Shown one piece after another: positions 31,810 to 41,737 of a stretch of 64,000 nt of DNA. The first letter of the stretch is position 1. Every line of letters starts with the position of its first letter. Position numbers and translations under genes: made by a program. This DNA is from Globisporangium splendens (taxonomy: Eukaryota; Oomycota; Peronosporomycetes; Pythiales; Pythiaceae), in contig VFIW01000012.1 in the NCBI GenBank assembly GCA_006386115.1, positions 893,128 to 957,127 on the forward strand, given 5' to 3'. The notes beneath the pieces were generated by a model. That model worked only from the letters and a program-made list of their open reading frames with translations, did not search any database and was not told the origin of the DNA.

Positions 31810-33519
31810 CTACTCGCTGGCGTCGTCGACGAACATGATAGCCTGCGTCGAGTGCGTGCTCTCCTGCTTGGCCTTGCCTGCGCCGTTGATCACGCGCTGG
31901 TACGTCCCGCGCGACGACGTGCGCTTCGCGCCTGTGCTCACGTACAGAAACACGATGGCGGCTGCCAGCACCAGCACACTGAGGTTGAACCCGATCGGCA
32001 CGCCTTCGGTCACTTGCACCGCGAGCAGCTCCGCCTCCATGGCGTAGTTACGGCGCTGCTGGATCGCTTCCAGGTATAGGTACGCACCCGTGAGCCATGT
32101 CGCGTCGTCGTGTGACGTCTGCTTGGGTGTCGAGGATGCCACCACTGCTGACGCGTTCTCCATTGGGCTCGCAAAGAAAACGCGCTCGTCGTTCTCCAGC
32201 ATGCCAAATTGCTTTAGCAGCACGATCGTGTAGCACAAATCAAAGCATGCGTCTGGGGGTGCCGCCTTCGAGCTGTCGCTGTTCTCGCTGCCGTACACCA
32301 GGTTGGCGTCCTGGAAAAACGAAAATGGCGTCGCGCACAACGTGTCTGCAGCAAACCGCAGCGCCGCGAGTGTCGGCGTCGGCAGCTGCAGCGAATGCAC
32401 CGACGCGTCCTGCGACTGCTTTGTCTGCAACACCTTGTTGGTGAACTGCACGACGGACCGGAGCAGCCCCACGCCGTAGAAAAAGCCCGGCAATCGCGCC
32501 TGCGCGCGGCCGTTGAGCACACAGAAACTGCCCTCGGAGCAACCCTCGTTGCCCTTGTCCACGTAGCTCTGGATCTCGTTGATGCATTTGTTGGCGTCGC
32601 CTCGACCTGTGAGCTCTTCGCCGTTCGCAGTATGGTGGTTGTACCCACTAAACAAACACGGATGCTCCAGCTTTTTCTCCTGTGGCTCTTGCTTCTTGAG
32701 TAGCTGCAAGGTGATCGCATCGCTCGCTGCGTTGCGCCCGTAGCCTTCGTACTCTCGGCTGAAGAAATCGCTCGCGTTCAGCGGAATGTGCTTGTAGCGC
32801 TTGCTGCGTCGCCATCGCTCTTCGCTGTCAAACACCATTGCGATTTCGTCGTCCTCGAGGTTGAGCACGCCCACGAGCTCCATTGTGCCTGGCGTCAGCG
32901 TCGCTGCGATCTTGCCATCCAGGTAATTCGCACCGACGACATGGAAATAGCTCTGGAGATCCGCGGGGATCGTGCGCAAGTCTTCTCGCGCCAGTAAAAA
33001 CGGAAAATGAGCATCTTCCATCGTCTCCTGGTGGATGCGCTCGTACACCGTATCGAGCTGCGCCTCGAGCTCCGGAGCGCGCATCGCAGCGCCCGACGCC
33101 ATCAGATGGGTATGGCAATGCCGCGGTTCGATCGCCAGTGGCTTGGGACGCGACAATAAGAACTCTTGGATCAGCAGGAACGACGGACGCAGGCGCTTGT
33201 ACACGTCGTCGACCGCGAGTCTCGTCAGCGCCGCATCGACGACGGGGAAGTCGTCGTAGATGTCGACGCCGTCCTGGTCCGCGTAGCTCTCCAGCAGCAG
33301 GAAGCGCGTCTGCGTCTGCGTCGCGTGCAGAAAGATCCTGCAGTGCGCGCGGTTCGACTGCGCCGCGCTCACGTACTCGGCGCGCACGGGGGCTGCGCCG
33401 CAGACCAAGACGGCGGTCACGAGGAGCAACCCATGCGCCAGATACGCGAGCGAGCGACTCGACGCGCTGCGCGAGAACCGCGGCGCAGGACGAGCTCGCG
33501 TTCGTCTTCTTCCCCACAT
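31810..33519 (-). CDS. GDA1/CD39 (NTPDase) family protein with degenerate active site
   Basis: 569 residues from an ATG at 33519. There is an N-terminal hydrophobic anchor (LAYLAHGLLLVTAVLVC) and a C-terminal one (FNLSVLVLAAAIVFLYVS), the double-anchored topology of membrane NTPDases. Family regions are recognisable: HPCLFSGYN, CSEGSFCVLNG, LPGFFYGVG, ACFDLCYTIVLLKQFG and WLTGAYLYLEAI. The nucleotide-binding motifs are altered. Apyrase region 1, normally DAGSTGTR, reads ATQTQTR near residue 65. Region 2, normally ATAGMR, reads SGAAMR. Region 4, normally LGGASTQ, reads LEDDEIAM near 218. These changes should abolish phosphate coordination. A catalytically inactive receptor- or chaperone-like role is inferred. 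Confidence 0.75.
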   Translation of the reverse strand: MWGRRRTRARPAPRFSRSASSRSLAYLAHGLLLVTAVLVCGAAPVRAEYVSAAQSNRAHCRIFLHATQTQTRFLLLESYADQDGVDIYDDFPVVDAALTRLAVDDVYKRLRPSFLLIQEFLLSRPKPLAIEPRHCHTHLMASGAAMRAPELEAQLDTVYERIHQETMEDAHFPFLLAREDLRTIPADLQSYFHVVGANYLDGKIAATLTPGTMELVGVLNLEDDEIAMVFDSEERWRRSKRYKHIPLNASDFFSREYEGYGRNAASDAITLQLLKKQEPQEKKLEHPCLFSGYNHHTANGEELTGRGDANKCINEIQSYVDKGNEGCSEGSFCVLNGRAQARLPGFFYGVGLLRSVVQFTNKVLQTKQSQDASVHSLQLPTPTLAALRFAADTLCATPFSFFQDANLVYGSENSDSSKAAPPDACFDLCYTIVLLKQFGMLENDERVFFASPMENASAVVASSTPKQTSHDDATWLTGAYLYLEAIQQRRNYAMEAELLAVQVTEGVPIGFNLSVLVLAAAIVFLYVSTGAKRTSSRGTYQRVINGAGKAKQESTHSTQAIMFVDDASE

Positions 33520-33885
33520 GGTTTATTTCGTGTGGGTGTTCTGATGCAGACCCCCTCGCCCCATCGCGCTTTTAACCTTGATCATTGTATGGAACAGTCA
33601 AACAGAGAAAATGTCCTGTTTCGTCATTGTTCGCAATGCTTTCTCATTTCTACCTTGACAATTTGTCTCCTTCTGTTAGTTCTTCTCAAGCCAAATCAAG
33701 CCGGCTCGTTGTCTCCAAGCCGCAAAAAAGCAGTGAGCCGAGCCGAAGCAGAGCTGTGTGTAGTACACGTATAATCAAGTGATGATCCGGATAACCGCCT
33801 AACTGGGCAAACAAGCAAACCCCTTCCATCAGGAAACGTGGGAAGGGAGACCCCAGCAAGCTCCATCGGAAGCCATCGCTCTCCA

Positions 33886-33909
33886 TCTCTCTCTCTCTCT
33901 CTCTCTCTT
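33886..33909. repeat. CT dinucleotide microsatellite in 5' leader
   Basis: A run of CT repeats about 50 bp upstream of the glycosyltransferase start codon. Pyrimidine-rich leaders are common upstream of oomycete genes. Confidence 0.8.
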
Positions 33910-33957
33910 GCCTTCCCCCCTCTGTCTCCCCCTCCCTTGTGTGTAGACGCACGCGCC

Positions 33958-35487
33958 ATGGCCGAGTACTCGACGCGCTCGGCGTACCTGCTACGCGCGT
34001 GCATCTTCCTGCTGCTGCTGATCGTGAGCCTCGTGCAGATCCTCTTCTTCGCGTTCCTGCCCGAGATCCACCTGCACGCCGAGTTCTGCAACGCCACGAC
34101 GCTCGTGTCCAAGAACGTCTTTGGCGTCACGAGCGCCGAGCTAACACCGCCCATGCGACTCTTCTACCAGTCGTTGTACCTGTCCCCCGTCGAGATCGTG
34201 CGCCAGATGGAGGAGGAGAAGAAGCAGCGCGAATTGGACGACTTTGAGGCCAAGCTCAAGGTGCTCAAGGCCACACCGACGGCGAAAATCCGCGGCAAGG
34301 CGGGCCAGAACCCGCTGGAAAAGCTGCGTGACGACCTCGAGCAGAACAAAAAGGACACAACCGAGAAACAGAAAGAGCAGCGCATCGCCAAGGGCTTCTT
34401 CCTGCAGTCGCTCGGTCAGGGTCACGAGCCGCTAAAGTCTGATTCCGCGTATTGCATCAACCTGGTGACGCCCTCGGAGAGCCCTGGCGTGCTGCTTGAC
34501 TTCGAATTGTACCTGAACGCGCTGCCGTCGAGCCGTCCGATCCACTCGTCGCAGAAAGAGCGCGTCACGATGCCGCCGTCCGTGATCGACATCTACCTGG
34601 AGCGCCACCCGGTCGACAAGAAGTACTACCCGCACTTCCAGTTCCCCCAGGACAAGGCGATTTGGATGATGCAGAACGTCGAGTTCTTTGACCGGCACGA
34701 GCTCAAGAACCCGACGGTCGGCGTCATGATCGTGAAGAACCGCATCGGCCTGAAAAAAGTGCTCGAGTACCGCCATCGCCACCAGCTCTCGTACTCGGTG
34801 TTCTACACCAAGCACACGAGCGCCGACGTGTACCAACCGGAGATCGAGCGCGACTGGACGTCGTTCCTGCATTTGGCCGGGTGGAGTCCGTTCAAGAACA
34901 CGCGCGTGATCCTCGTGGCGTGGTCCAAGCACCCGGAGTGGCCAAAGCTCGTGCTGCGCGTGATCAAGGCCGACATCTGCCAGTGGATCGAGGACACGTT
35001 CGGCAAGGAGGACGAGTGGCGGCTCGCGAATGTTGACTACAAGTGCGGCTCGGAGCCGCTCGACATGAAGAACGAGCTGCAGAACCGGATAGGACTGCAT
35101 TTGTGTCCGAGCGAGACCGAGGGCTTCGGCCACTACATCAACGAAGCGCGCAGCGTCGGCGCGTTAATCCTGACCAGCAATGCGGCGCCGATGAACGAGC
35201 TCGTGGACGAGAAGAGCGGCGTGCTCGTGGGCAAACCGCACGAGTGGTGGTGGCAGACCAAGGGCGATCTATTTATGCCGCTTGCGCAGGTCGACATCGA
35301 GGATATCGAGCAGGGTGTGGAGCAGATCCTGCTCATGAGCATCGAAGAGCGGCAGCGCATGGGGCGCCGCGCGCGCTCCAAGTTCCTAGAGGACCGCACG
35401 TATTACCTCAATGCCATGACCGCGTTAGAAGAGAGTTTGTGCCAGGACGAGATCCGCATCGACAAGCTCACGCCCTATCTGTACTGA
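33958..35487 (+). CDS. Type II membrane GT-B glycosyltransferase (GT4-like)
   Basis: The ATG at 33958 gives 509 residues; the open frame upstream runs through the CT repeat and has no Met. A short cytosolic N-terminus precedes one transmembrane helix (LLRACIFLLLLIVSLVQILFF), then a coiled-coil stem rich in Lys/Glu and a luminal catalytic region. The C-terminal donor-binding half contains SETEGFGHYINEARSVGALILT, with the E-x7-E spacing of GT-B retaining transferases, followed by NAAPMNELV. Golgi or ER residence is expected from the topology. Acceptor and sugar are not predictable. It is divergent from the NTPDase-like gene, with 438 bp between starts, so the two may share a promoter region. 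Confidence 0.82.
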   Translation: MAEYSTRSAYLLRACIFLLLLIVSLVQILFFAFLPEIHLHAEFCNATTLVSKNVFGVTSAELTPPMRLFYQSLYLSPVEIVRQMEEEKKQRELDDFEAKLKVLKATPTAKIRGKAGQNPLEKLRDDLEQNKKDTTEKQKEQRIAKGFFLQSLGQGHEPLKSDSAYCINLVTPSESPGVLLDFELYLNALPSSRPIHSSQKERVTMPPSVIDIYLERHPVDKKYYPHFQFPQDKAIWMMQNVEFFDRHELKNPTVGVMIVKNRIGLKKVLEYRHRHQLSYSVFYTKHTSADVYQPEIERDWTSFLHLAGWSPFKNTRVILVAWSKHPEWPKLVLRVIKADICQWIEDTFGKEDEWRLANVDYKCGSEPLDMKNELQNRIGLHLCPSETEGFGHYINEARSVGALILTSNAAPMNELVDEKSGVLVGKPHEWWWQTKGDLFMPLAQVDIEDIEQGVEQILLMSIEERQRMGRRARSKFLEDRTYYLNAMTALEESLCQDEIRIDKLTPYLY

Positions 35488-35739
35488 CAAGAAAGCCACA
35501 AGGGACGATGGCGGTGCGCTCGTTTCAATGGCACACGAAATAGAGAGAAGACACACAAAGTGAAAGAGCAAACGCAGCAGAACAAAACGTAGATGTACTC
35601 ACAAAAAGCTCGCAACACATGCACAGAGAATATATAGGTGGAAAGTTGCGTTGAGGTTGAGAAAACAAAGTTGTAATTGGTTGGCAACGAAATAATAGGG
35701 AAAAGAATGCACAAATCACGAGCCAGACGCCACCGTTGA

Positions 35740-37101
35740 TCATGCGACGGACGTGGTCTCCACTACTACCGCTGCTGCGCCGTCCTCAGCTGCTACTGCG
35801 CGTGCTAGTGTCTCTGTCTGCTCTGCTACTTCTGCTGCGGTGGCGGCGTTGAGATCCTCACTCAGCTGCCTTCTGGCTTCGAATCTAGCGCGCAGCACGC
35901 ATCGGAAGACATCGACGGCGGCTTTGGAGAGCGCGACGGCGAGCATCGGATTCTCGGTTTCGATACGCACCAGGTTCGGCGCGATGATGATCGCCAACTG
36001 GTCGACGCCCATGTGGTTCTGCGACTGGTACCCGGCGACATGAGCCAAGAGATCGGCGAGCCATAGAACAATGCACCTTTCCAGTGGGCCGAGCATGCCC
36101 AAAACTTCATCCGCGACGTCCACGCCACCCATTTTGATGATCTTCTCCATGTGGTCGGCGCGAATCTCGTGGAGAATGGGGACCGGGAGCTCGCGGAACC
36201 ACAGTTTGATCAGATCTGCGAGCACGCGGACGTCGTGGCTCGCGCCGGAGAACGTGCCCGTGTTGATCTCGCGCATGGCCTGGTCCCGGTCGGATTTGCT
36301 GGGCGATTCCCGAAAGATGTGCGGCAGCAGGTAGCCCTGTTTCGTCATAAAGTGCTTTTGCAGCATGACGAGCACCGCGGGAATGCGGTCGTCGTACCCA
36401 GGCACCACTAACCGCGGGACTTGGCGGAAATGTACCTTGAAGTGCTGGTTCAGGAGCAATTGCGGGTTCGTGGCTCCTGCACATGCCGCTAATTCCGCGT
36501 CCATTTTGCTGTTGTAAGGTAGATTGCTACTATTGCAGTGGCTGTTGTTTGCAGCACCAGTGGAGTTGTTGCTGCCCGTGCGACTGCGCTTGATGCGTTG
36601 ACTCGGTTTGGTCATCGACGAGAACGAGGCCGAGAGCGCAGACGCCGTGCTGCTCTTCTTGCTATTCTGCAGTCCACTGGCGAGAAACTCGGCGAAATTG
36701 TCGGGCACACCCTCATACCGCGCTTCCTTGAAATTGTAGTGAATGTGCACCTCGTGCTTGAGGTCGTAGGGCATGCCGATCTCGAAGCACGGGGGTTCGT
36801 TCTCGTTCTGCGGGTGCATTTCGTCGTGCGTCTTCCTCGATACTTCCGACGACGTCGAGAGACCGCCACTTGGATTGGTACTCGCACCAGCAATGGGGGA
36901 CGTTGGTGCGCGACGCAGATTCAGACACGAGCTCATGTTGTCGCGAAGGCTGAGCCACTTGTGGCACAGACGATGGTGAGGACTGTCCGTCAATCTGGCG
37001 CGATGGCGTGAGGGCGAAGGGCTCCGACGCGTGCTGGAGACGGCAAACGTATAGCGCGGGGGGCTTTCGATCGAGTGTGGACGACGGCGGCTGTCGTGCA
37101 T
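35740..37101 (-). CDS. CRIB-RhoGAP GTPase-activating protein
   Basis: The first ATG in frame (37101) gives 453 residues. After a basic disordered N-terminus comes a CRIB/PBD motif (IGMPYDLKHEVHIHYN, then GVPDNFAEFL), which binds GTP-loaded Rho/Rac. The RhoGAP domain starts at VPGYDDRIPAVLVMLQKHF. It contains HIFRESPSKSD, where the Arg is the catalytic finger, then DVRVLADLIKLWFRELPVPIL and later NHMGVDQLAIIIAPNL. CRIB plus RhoGAP in this order is typical of plant and oomycete Rop/Rac GAPs, where CRIB strengthens GAP activity on its target. It probably limits Rho-type signalling in polarised hyphal growth (family knowledge plus inference). Confidence 0.9.
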   Translation of the reverse strand: MHDSRRRPHSIESPPRYTFAVSSTRRSPSPSRHRARLTDSPHHRLCHKWLSLRDNMSSCLNLRRAPTSPIAGASTNPSGGLSTSSEVSRKTHDEMHPQNENEPPCFEIGMPYDLKHEVHIHYNFKEARYEGVPDNFAEFLASGLQNSKKSSTASALSASFSSMTKPSQRIKRSRTGSNNSTGAANNSHCNSSNLPYNSKMDAELAACAGATNPQLLLNQHFKVHFRQVPRLVVPGYDDRIPAVLVMLQKHFMTKQGYLLPHIFRESPSKSDRDQAMREINTGTFSGASHDVRVLADLIKLWFRELPVPILHEIRADHMEKIIKMGGVDVADEVLGMLGPLERCIVLWLADLLAHVAGYQSQNHMGVDQLAIIIAPNLVRIETENPMLAVALSKAAVDVFRCVLRARFEARRQLSEDLNAATAAEVAEQTETLARAVAAEDGAAAVVVETTSVA

Positions 37102-38624
37102 ATCAAGAAGAGAGGCAGGCAGGTGTGAGTCAGTAGACCGTCCCTGAATGCGCCACCGCGAGTGTGAGCCACGCACGCGGCGGTGAAAGGCATGGCGCAA
37201 CGTACGTTACCTCTTCAACACTGCTGGAAACCGCTGCTATTCCCCTCAAGTCGCTTGTTTCAACCGCGCGGAGAACAAAACGAGCGGTTAGCAGTGGGTG
37301 CTGGGCTTGAGCTGCAGCATGAAACAAGTCAAAGATTTCGTGGAATTTTTCAGCGCCTCTCACCTACATATACAAGGGCAAGGAGATGGGAAGTGCGCAT
37401 ACCGTGGAACAATAGCAGATGGGTGACGGATGCCACGGCCGACTTCGAGAGCGAAGAACAAGAAGCGGACGATGGGCGGACGGCGGCTGCTCTTCAAGCG
37501 CAAAGCCAATGACGCGGATATGGAGCGCGATGCGTGCTGCTGCTGCTACTGGCACGAGGACACGTCCTTGCGGCGGAACTGGTGCGTGTTTCTTCTCTGT
37601 GGAGTGCGTCTGCTGAAGCGCCACCCACCGCTCTCTTGTCTCTTGGGTCGTTAGCAGAGAACGCGAGCAGAAAGCGTTTCCGCTCGTTTCGGAAGCGAGG
37701 ATCGCTGGAATGGATTCGGGTGGATTCCCCGCGTGCCACACACGCGCACACACAGGCGCAGTCGTTCTTCTTCTTCCGGTTTCTTTCTACGCTTCTGTGG
37801 CGTGCATGAGAGGGAAGTGGGATCGTGGCGCCACGAAAAGGCGCAAGGCAAAAAAGCACCAAAGAGCGACATACACTCTGAAGAATAGTCGATATGGTAG
37901 TTTAAATTAGTATAGCATTGTATGGGATATGGAGAGTTGAAGTGGTGATGGTGAGTGTATGTAGTCTGTTAGGCAGGTTTGGGAGTGGAGGTTGTTCGAA
38001 AAAAGGCGATCTTTTGCCGTGCTTGGATGGATGGATGCGCATCAACGGCCAAGCGCACTTTGCTTGCTCTCCATGAAAGAGGGACGGGATCGTACGCTGT
38101 GGATGCATGATCGCCCTCACGATCCGCTATACAGCAGCACGCCAGTCTTCCACGCCGCCGCTGCAAGCCGGGATGTCGTCTGGTGATCTCTCAACACCTT
38201 TCGAAGCTTTTCGAATCACGAGGTAAAGAGTTCCGTGGCCACTCTCGCGTACCTCCAGTCGTTCCGTTGTTCGTTCGTTCGCGTGTGGGTTCAACTTCCC
38301 TTCTTCAGATACTGCACGAATCCCGTGTAGCATACCAAAATGGACAAGGTGGCAACGAGAAAATTGGTCCAAAGGCACGCAAGATGGGTGCGCACAAAGG
38401 CATCGTGTGGAAGCGCCAAATGGACAAGAGAAAGAATGAGACAACGACATACCGAAAGGCGCAAAATGGACAACAGTACCCAGCAACAATCAGCACACGC
38501 GACTCTCTCTCTCTTTAACAACATGATTGGCACGAGCACTTCGGATTTCTTCCTTCCTTCTTCTGCTGCTGAGCTCTTCCGTCCTTTCCTGGAGCCCACA
38601 CACGCGCGTGCCTTCCTCTCTCTC
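37102..38624. other. Intergenic region between RhoGAP and Arb2-kinase genes
   Basis: 1.5 kb, both neighbours on the minus strand. No complete gene is recognised. A minus-strand frame ending at 38291 encodes a hydrophobic helix (TNFLVATLSILVCYTGFVQ) followed by YLKKGS and a stop. It could be the last exon of a small single-pass membrane protein, but no start or donor is clear. Confidence 0.4.
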
Positions 38625-41402
38625 TCAACTTTCTCTTCGTCGCATGGACGAGATCGTCGGATCAAACGTGAAGTCGTCAAACGTGGCGCTCATGATGACC
38701 GACTGCTGCGTGCAGACGCTATCGACCACCGGTTCGGACGTGAACTCGGCGTCAAAGTTGCCGACGTCCAGCTCGTCCTTCACGACAGGTTTCCACGGCG
38801 GCGCGATCTCGCGTCGCATGAGCTTGTCCCACGCAATCGGCGCGAAAAATGGATGTGACCGGATCTCGTCCGAGCCGCGCGAGCCCAAGCGCTCTTGCGG
38901 ATTGTGCGTCAACAGCCCAAAGAGCAGCGACGCAGCCTCGCTCGGCATATTCGGCGGCATGATCTCCTGCATCACGCCCGGTGTCGTAATCTTGCGTACC
39001 ATCACTTCCTTGTTGTCATCGAGGAATGGATGTACGCCCGTGAGCATCTCAAAGATGAGCACGCCGAGCGACCACCAGTCCACTGCATAGCCATACTTAC
39101 TCAGCGAGTACACCTCTGGCGCGAGGTATTCCCTTGTCCCCGCAATCGTCTGCGCACCACGGTCGGACACGACATTAAGCTTGGACAAACCAAAGTCGGT
39201 TATCCGTAAATGGCCCGATTCCTCCAACAGAATGTTCTCGGGTTTCAAATCTCGATACGCGACTTTCACGCGATGCAAATGCTCGAGCGCGAGCACGAGT
39301 TCGGCAGCGTAGAACCGCGACAGTTCGTACGTGAACCCGTTGTCGGTCATGTGATGAAACAGCTCGCCGCCGCTGCAATAGTCGGTCACCAAGTACAACT
39401 TGTCCTTGGTCTGGAACGAAAAGCAGAGTCGCGCGATGAACGGATGGTCGATCTCTTCAAGAATGAGTCGCTCAGTCTTGATATTCTCCTGCAGATCCTG
39501 GCGAACGACATTGGACTTACGAATCACTTTCATCGCGTACACGACCCGCGTATCCACTTTGCGCACGAGAAACACTTTTCCGATCACGCCCTTGCCGATG
39601 ACTTTGATCAGATCAAAATCGCTCACGGTCACGGCCACACTATACGCGCGACCACCTCGACCGCTGCTGAGTATGGACGTTCGCAGATTCGTGGCATCTG
39701 AACGTCGACTCTGCTTTGCGCCTTTTGATGGCCGTCCTCCTTCGGACGACGACGACGTGCTCGACGCGCTCGTCGATCGAGGATGCTTGTTCCGCGGTTT
39801 CAATGATGATAACCGCTGGCGAAGCACACTCCCCAAGAGCGACCTCGAATGCGCTTTGTGCTCGGTCACGAACTGTGGCGCCGTGCATCCGCGGTCGCGT
39901 GCGGCTGCAAAGTACTCGAACGTCATTTCCAGCGCCATACTGATCGTGCGTGCCTTATTACTGGAAGCCTTTTTCCCTTGCTGCGACGACGAGCTGCCAT
40001 TTGAAGAAGCATGGCTCTTGCCGTCCGCGACCGCTGCTGCCGCGAGGTCACCCACTGACAGACACATGCACGAAAGCTGCTCTTCAGCAGATGGGATGTG
40101 GTTCCCCTCCGGCACTTCGCTGTCGGCTTTAAAGTTGATCGCTTTCTGCTTGAGAAAATTGCCCACAAGCGGCGACGTGCTGTTTGGATCGATCTTATAC
40201 GCGCCTTCGGCAAACACGATGCCACTCAGCCGCTTCACAACCTGTTCTTCGCGGTTCTGGATCAACGTCGTCACGAGTTTTGCACCAAATGAGTACGCCA
40301 AGATGTGTACTCTCTTCGCCTGCGAGCGACTGATGATGTTGTCCCAGACGTACAGTGTATGCTCGTCCGACGATGCGTTGTTTCGGATCGGGTGCAGATC
40401 CTTGCCGATCATGACGTTGTTTGTGAACGGGTTGAGCACCGCGACCGCGAATCTGGACTCCTTCGCACGGCGAAACACCGGCAGCATCGATCCTTTCTCC
40501 AATCCCTCCTGGATCAGCAAGTCGCGACTCCAGATCCCAGGCTGCACGCCGCGTCCGCCGTTGATCACGATCAGCAAATCGTCGTTCGTGCGCCAATCCG
40601 ACGTGAGAAACACACTCGAGCGCGCTTCTTTTGGTTCGTCTGGACGCGGGTCGATCGGGACGTGGGCCTGCTTGAAGTTCAAATCCGCGAGCATGTCCAT
40701 CTGGATATGGAAAATCGCAGCCTTCACAATCTCGTCGATCTCGCCCGCGCGGCGCTCGTCGCTCATGATCTCGTACACCGCCTGATTCGACGCGCAATGC
40801 CGCAACGTGCCCGAACTGTCGAAGTAGTAGCTGAGATCTTCCAGCGACTCGAGGTGGTCGGTCGTCGCGATTGAGTCACGTTCTGCGCGTCTTCCGAGCC
40901 CGGACGCCGACCCAGGAGGTGGCGCAGGCACAGGCAGTCCATGCTTCCGCAACACGGCCTCAAACTCCATAGCGCTTGGACAGAGAATGTACTGCTTCCC
41001 GTCGTCCAAGCCGCTCGCATCCGCGATCAGCTGCAGCGTGCTCGCGTGCAGAATGCGGCAGCTCTCCAGCATCCCCGCAGGTCGGTCGTCTACTTCCACC
41101 TCCTCGTCATTACAACTCTGTACCACATGCATAGCAACAACAGCGAACAGCCACGCATCCAATACCCACATACAAGTAGTTAGCACCCTCCAGCGAGGAA
41201 AAGGACACCACACACCGGTGTTGTTTAACGCCTACGCAGTGCTTCCACGCATTGCTACATACGCAGCGCTTACCGCGACAAACTCGTTGACGATCATGAG
41301 CCACGAGTCCTCGGGCTCGATGAAGGCCATAACGGGCGTACTCATCTGCAGCTGCGGCGTCAGCGTCGCCTGCTGCACGAACACGCGCCGCGTATCCGCC
41401 AT
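38625..41402 (-). CDS. Arb2-like domain fused to an AGC protein kinase
   Basis: Two exons, 41402-41274 and 41117-38625 (156-bp GT-AG intron, phase 0), give about 873 residues. Residues ~60-410 form an Arb2/FAM172-type alpha/beta-hydrolase-like domain (DLLIVINGGRGVQPGIWSRDLL, YVWDNIIS, VHILAYSFGAKLV). A Ser-rich linker follows. Residues ~540-815 are an AGC kinase: GKGVIGKV glycine loop, YAMKVI with the ATP-anchoring Lys, YRDLKPEN catalytic loop (Tyr in place of the usual His), DFGLSK, and the activation segment AQTIAGTREYLAPE. The C-tail ends with a hydrophobic motif TFDDFTF. The kinase appears active and likely PDK1/TORC2-regulated (family inference). Arb2-like domains are linked to chromatin silencing in yeast and to FAM172A in animals. 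Confidence 0.85.
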
Positions 41403-41737
41403 CCCTGCGTCTCCTTCGCTCTTCTTTCCTGTCTGCCGCTCTTCCGCGTCGTCCGGAGCCGCTTCGAGGCGCCTCTCGACCTGATGCAAATGATGAACGG
41501 GAGCACTTGAACACTGGAGAAAAAAACAAAAAACAAAAACAAAAAAATCAATACGCCAGAGTCATGCGGTTGCGCGAAGGTAACGCATTGCTCATGTCGC
41601 ATACTACATATTTCGACCAATCATTCATCTGGGAAAGCGATTTGGAGCGATGTGATTTGTGGGAAATATTTGAGAAGGCAACTGTGACGATGCTTCATTT
41701 CTGTTGACCCCATTTGCTGAAAAGCGCTCGAGGGAAA
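41403..41737. promoter_or_regulatory. Divergent promoter region of Arb2-kinase and COQ4 genes
   Basis: 335 bp separate the two start codons. An A-rich tract with repeated AAAAC units lies at about 41519-41547. No specific element is identified. Confidence 0.4.

Noticed and set aside
37130..37200. Longer N-terminus for the CRIB-RhoGAP beginning near 37200
   Set aside because: The extended frame has no ATG before 37101 and reads as a pyrimidine-rich leader.
39400..40785. 461-residue plus-strand ORF
   Set aside because: Antisense to the Arb2-kinase gene; Ser/Arg-rich mirror composition, no domain.
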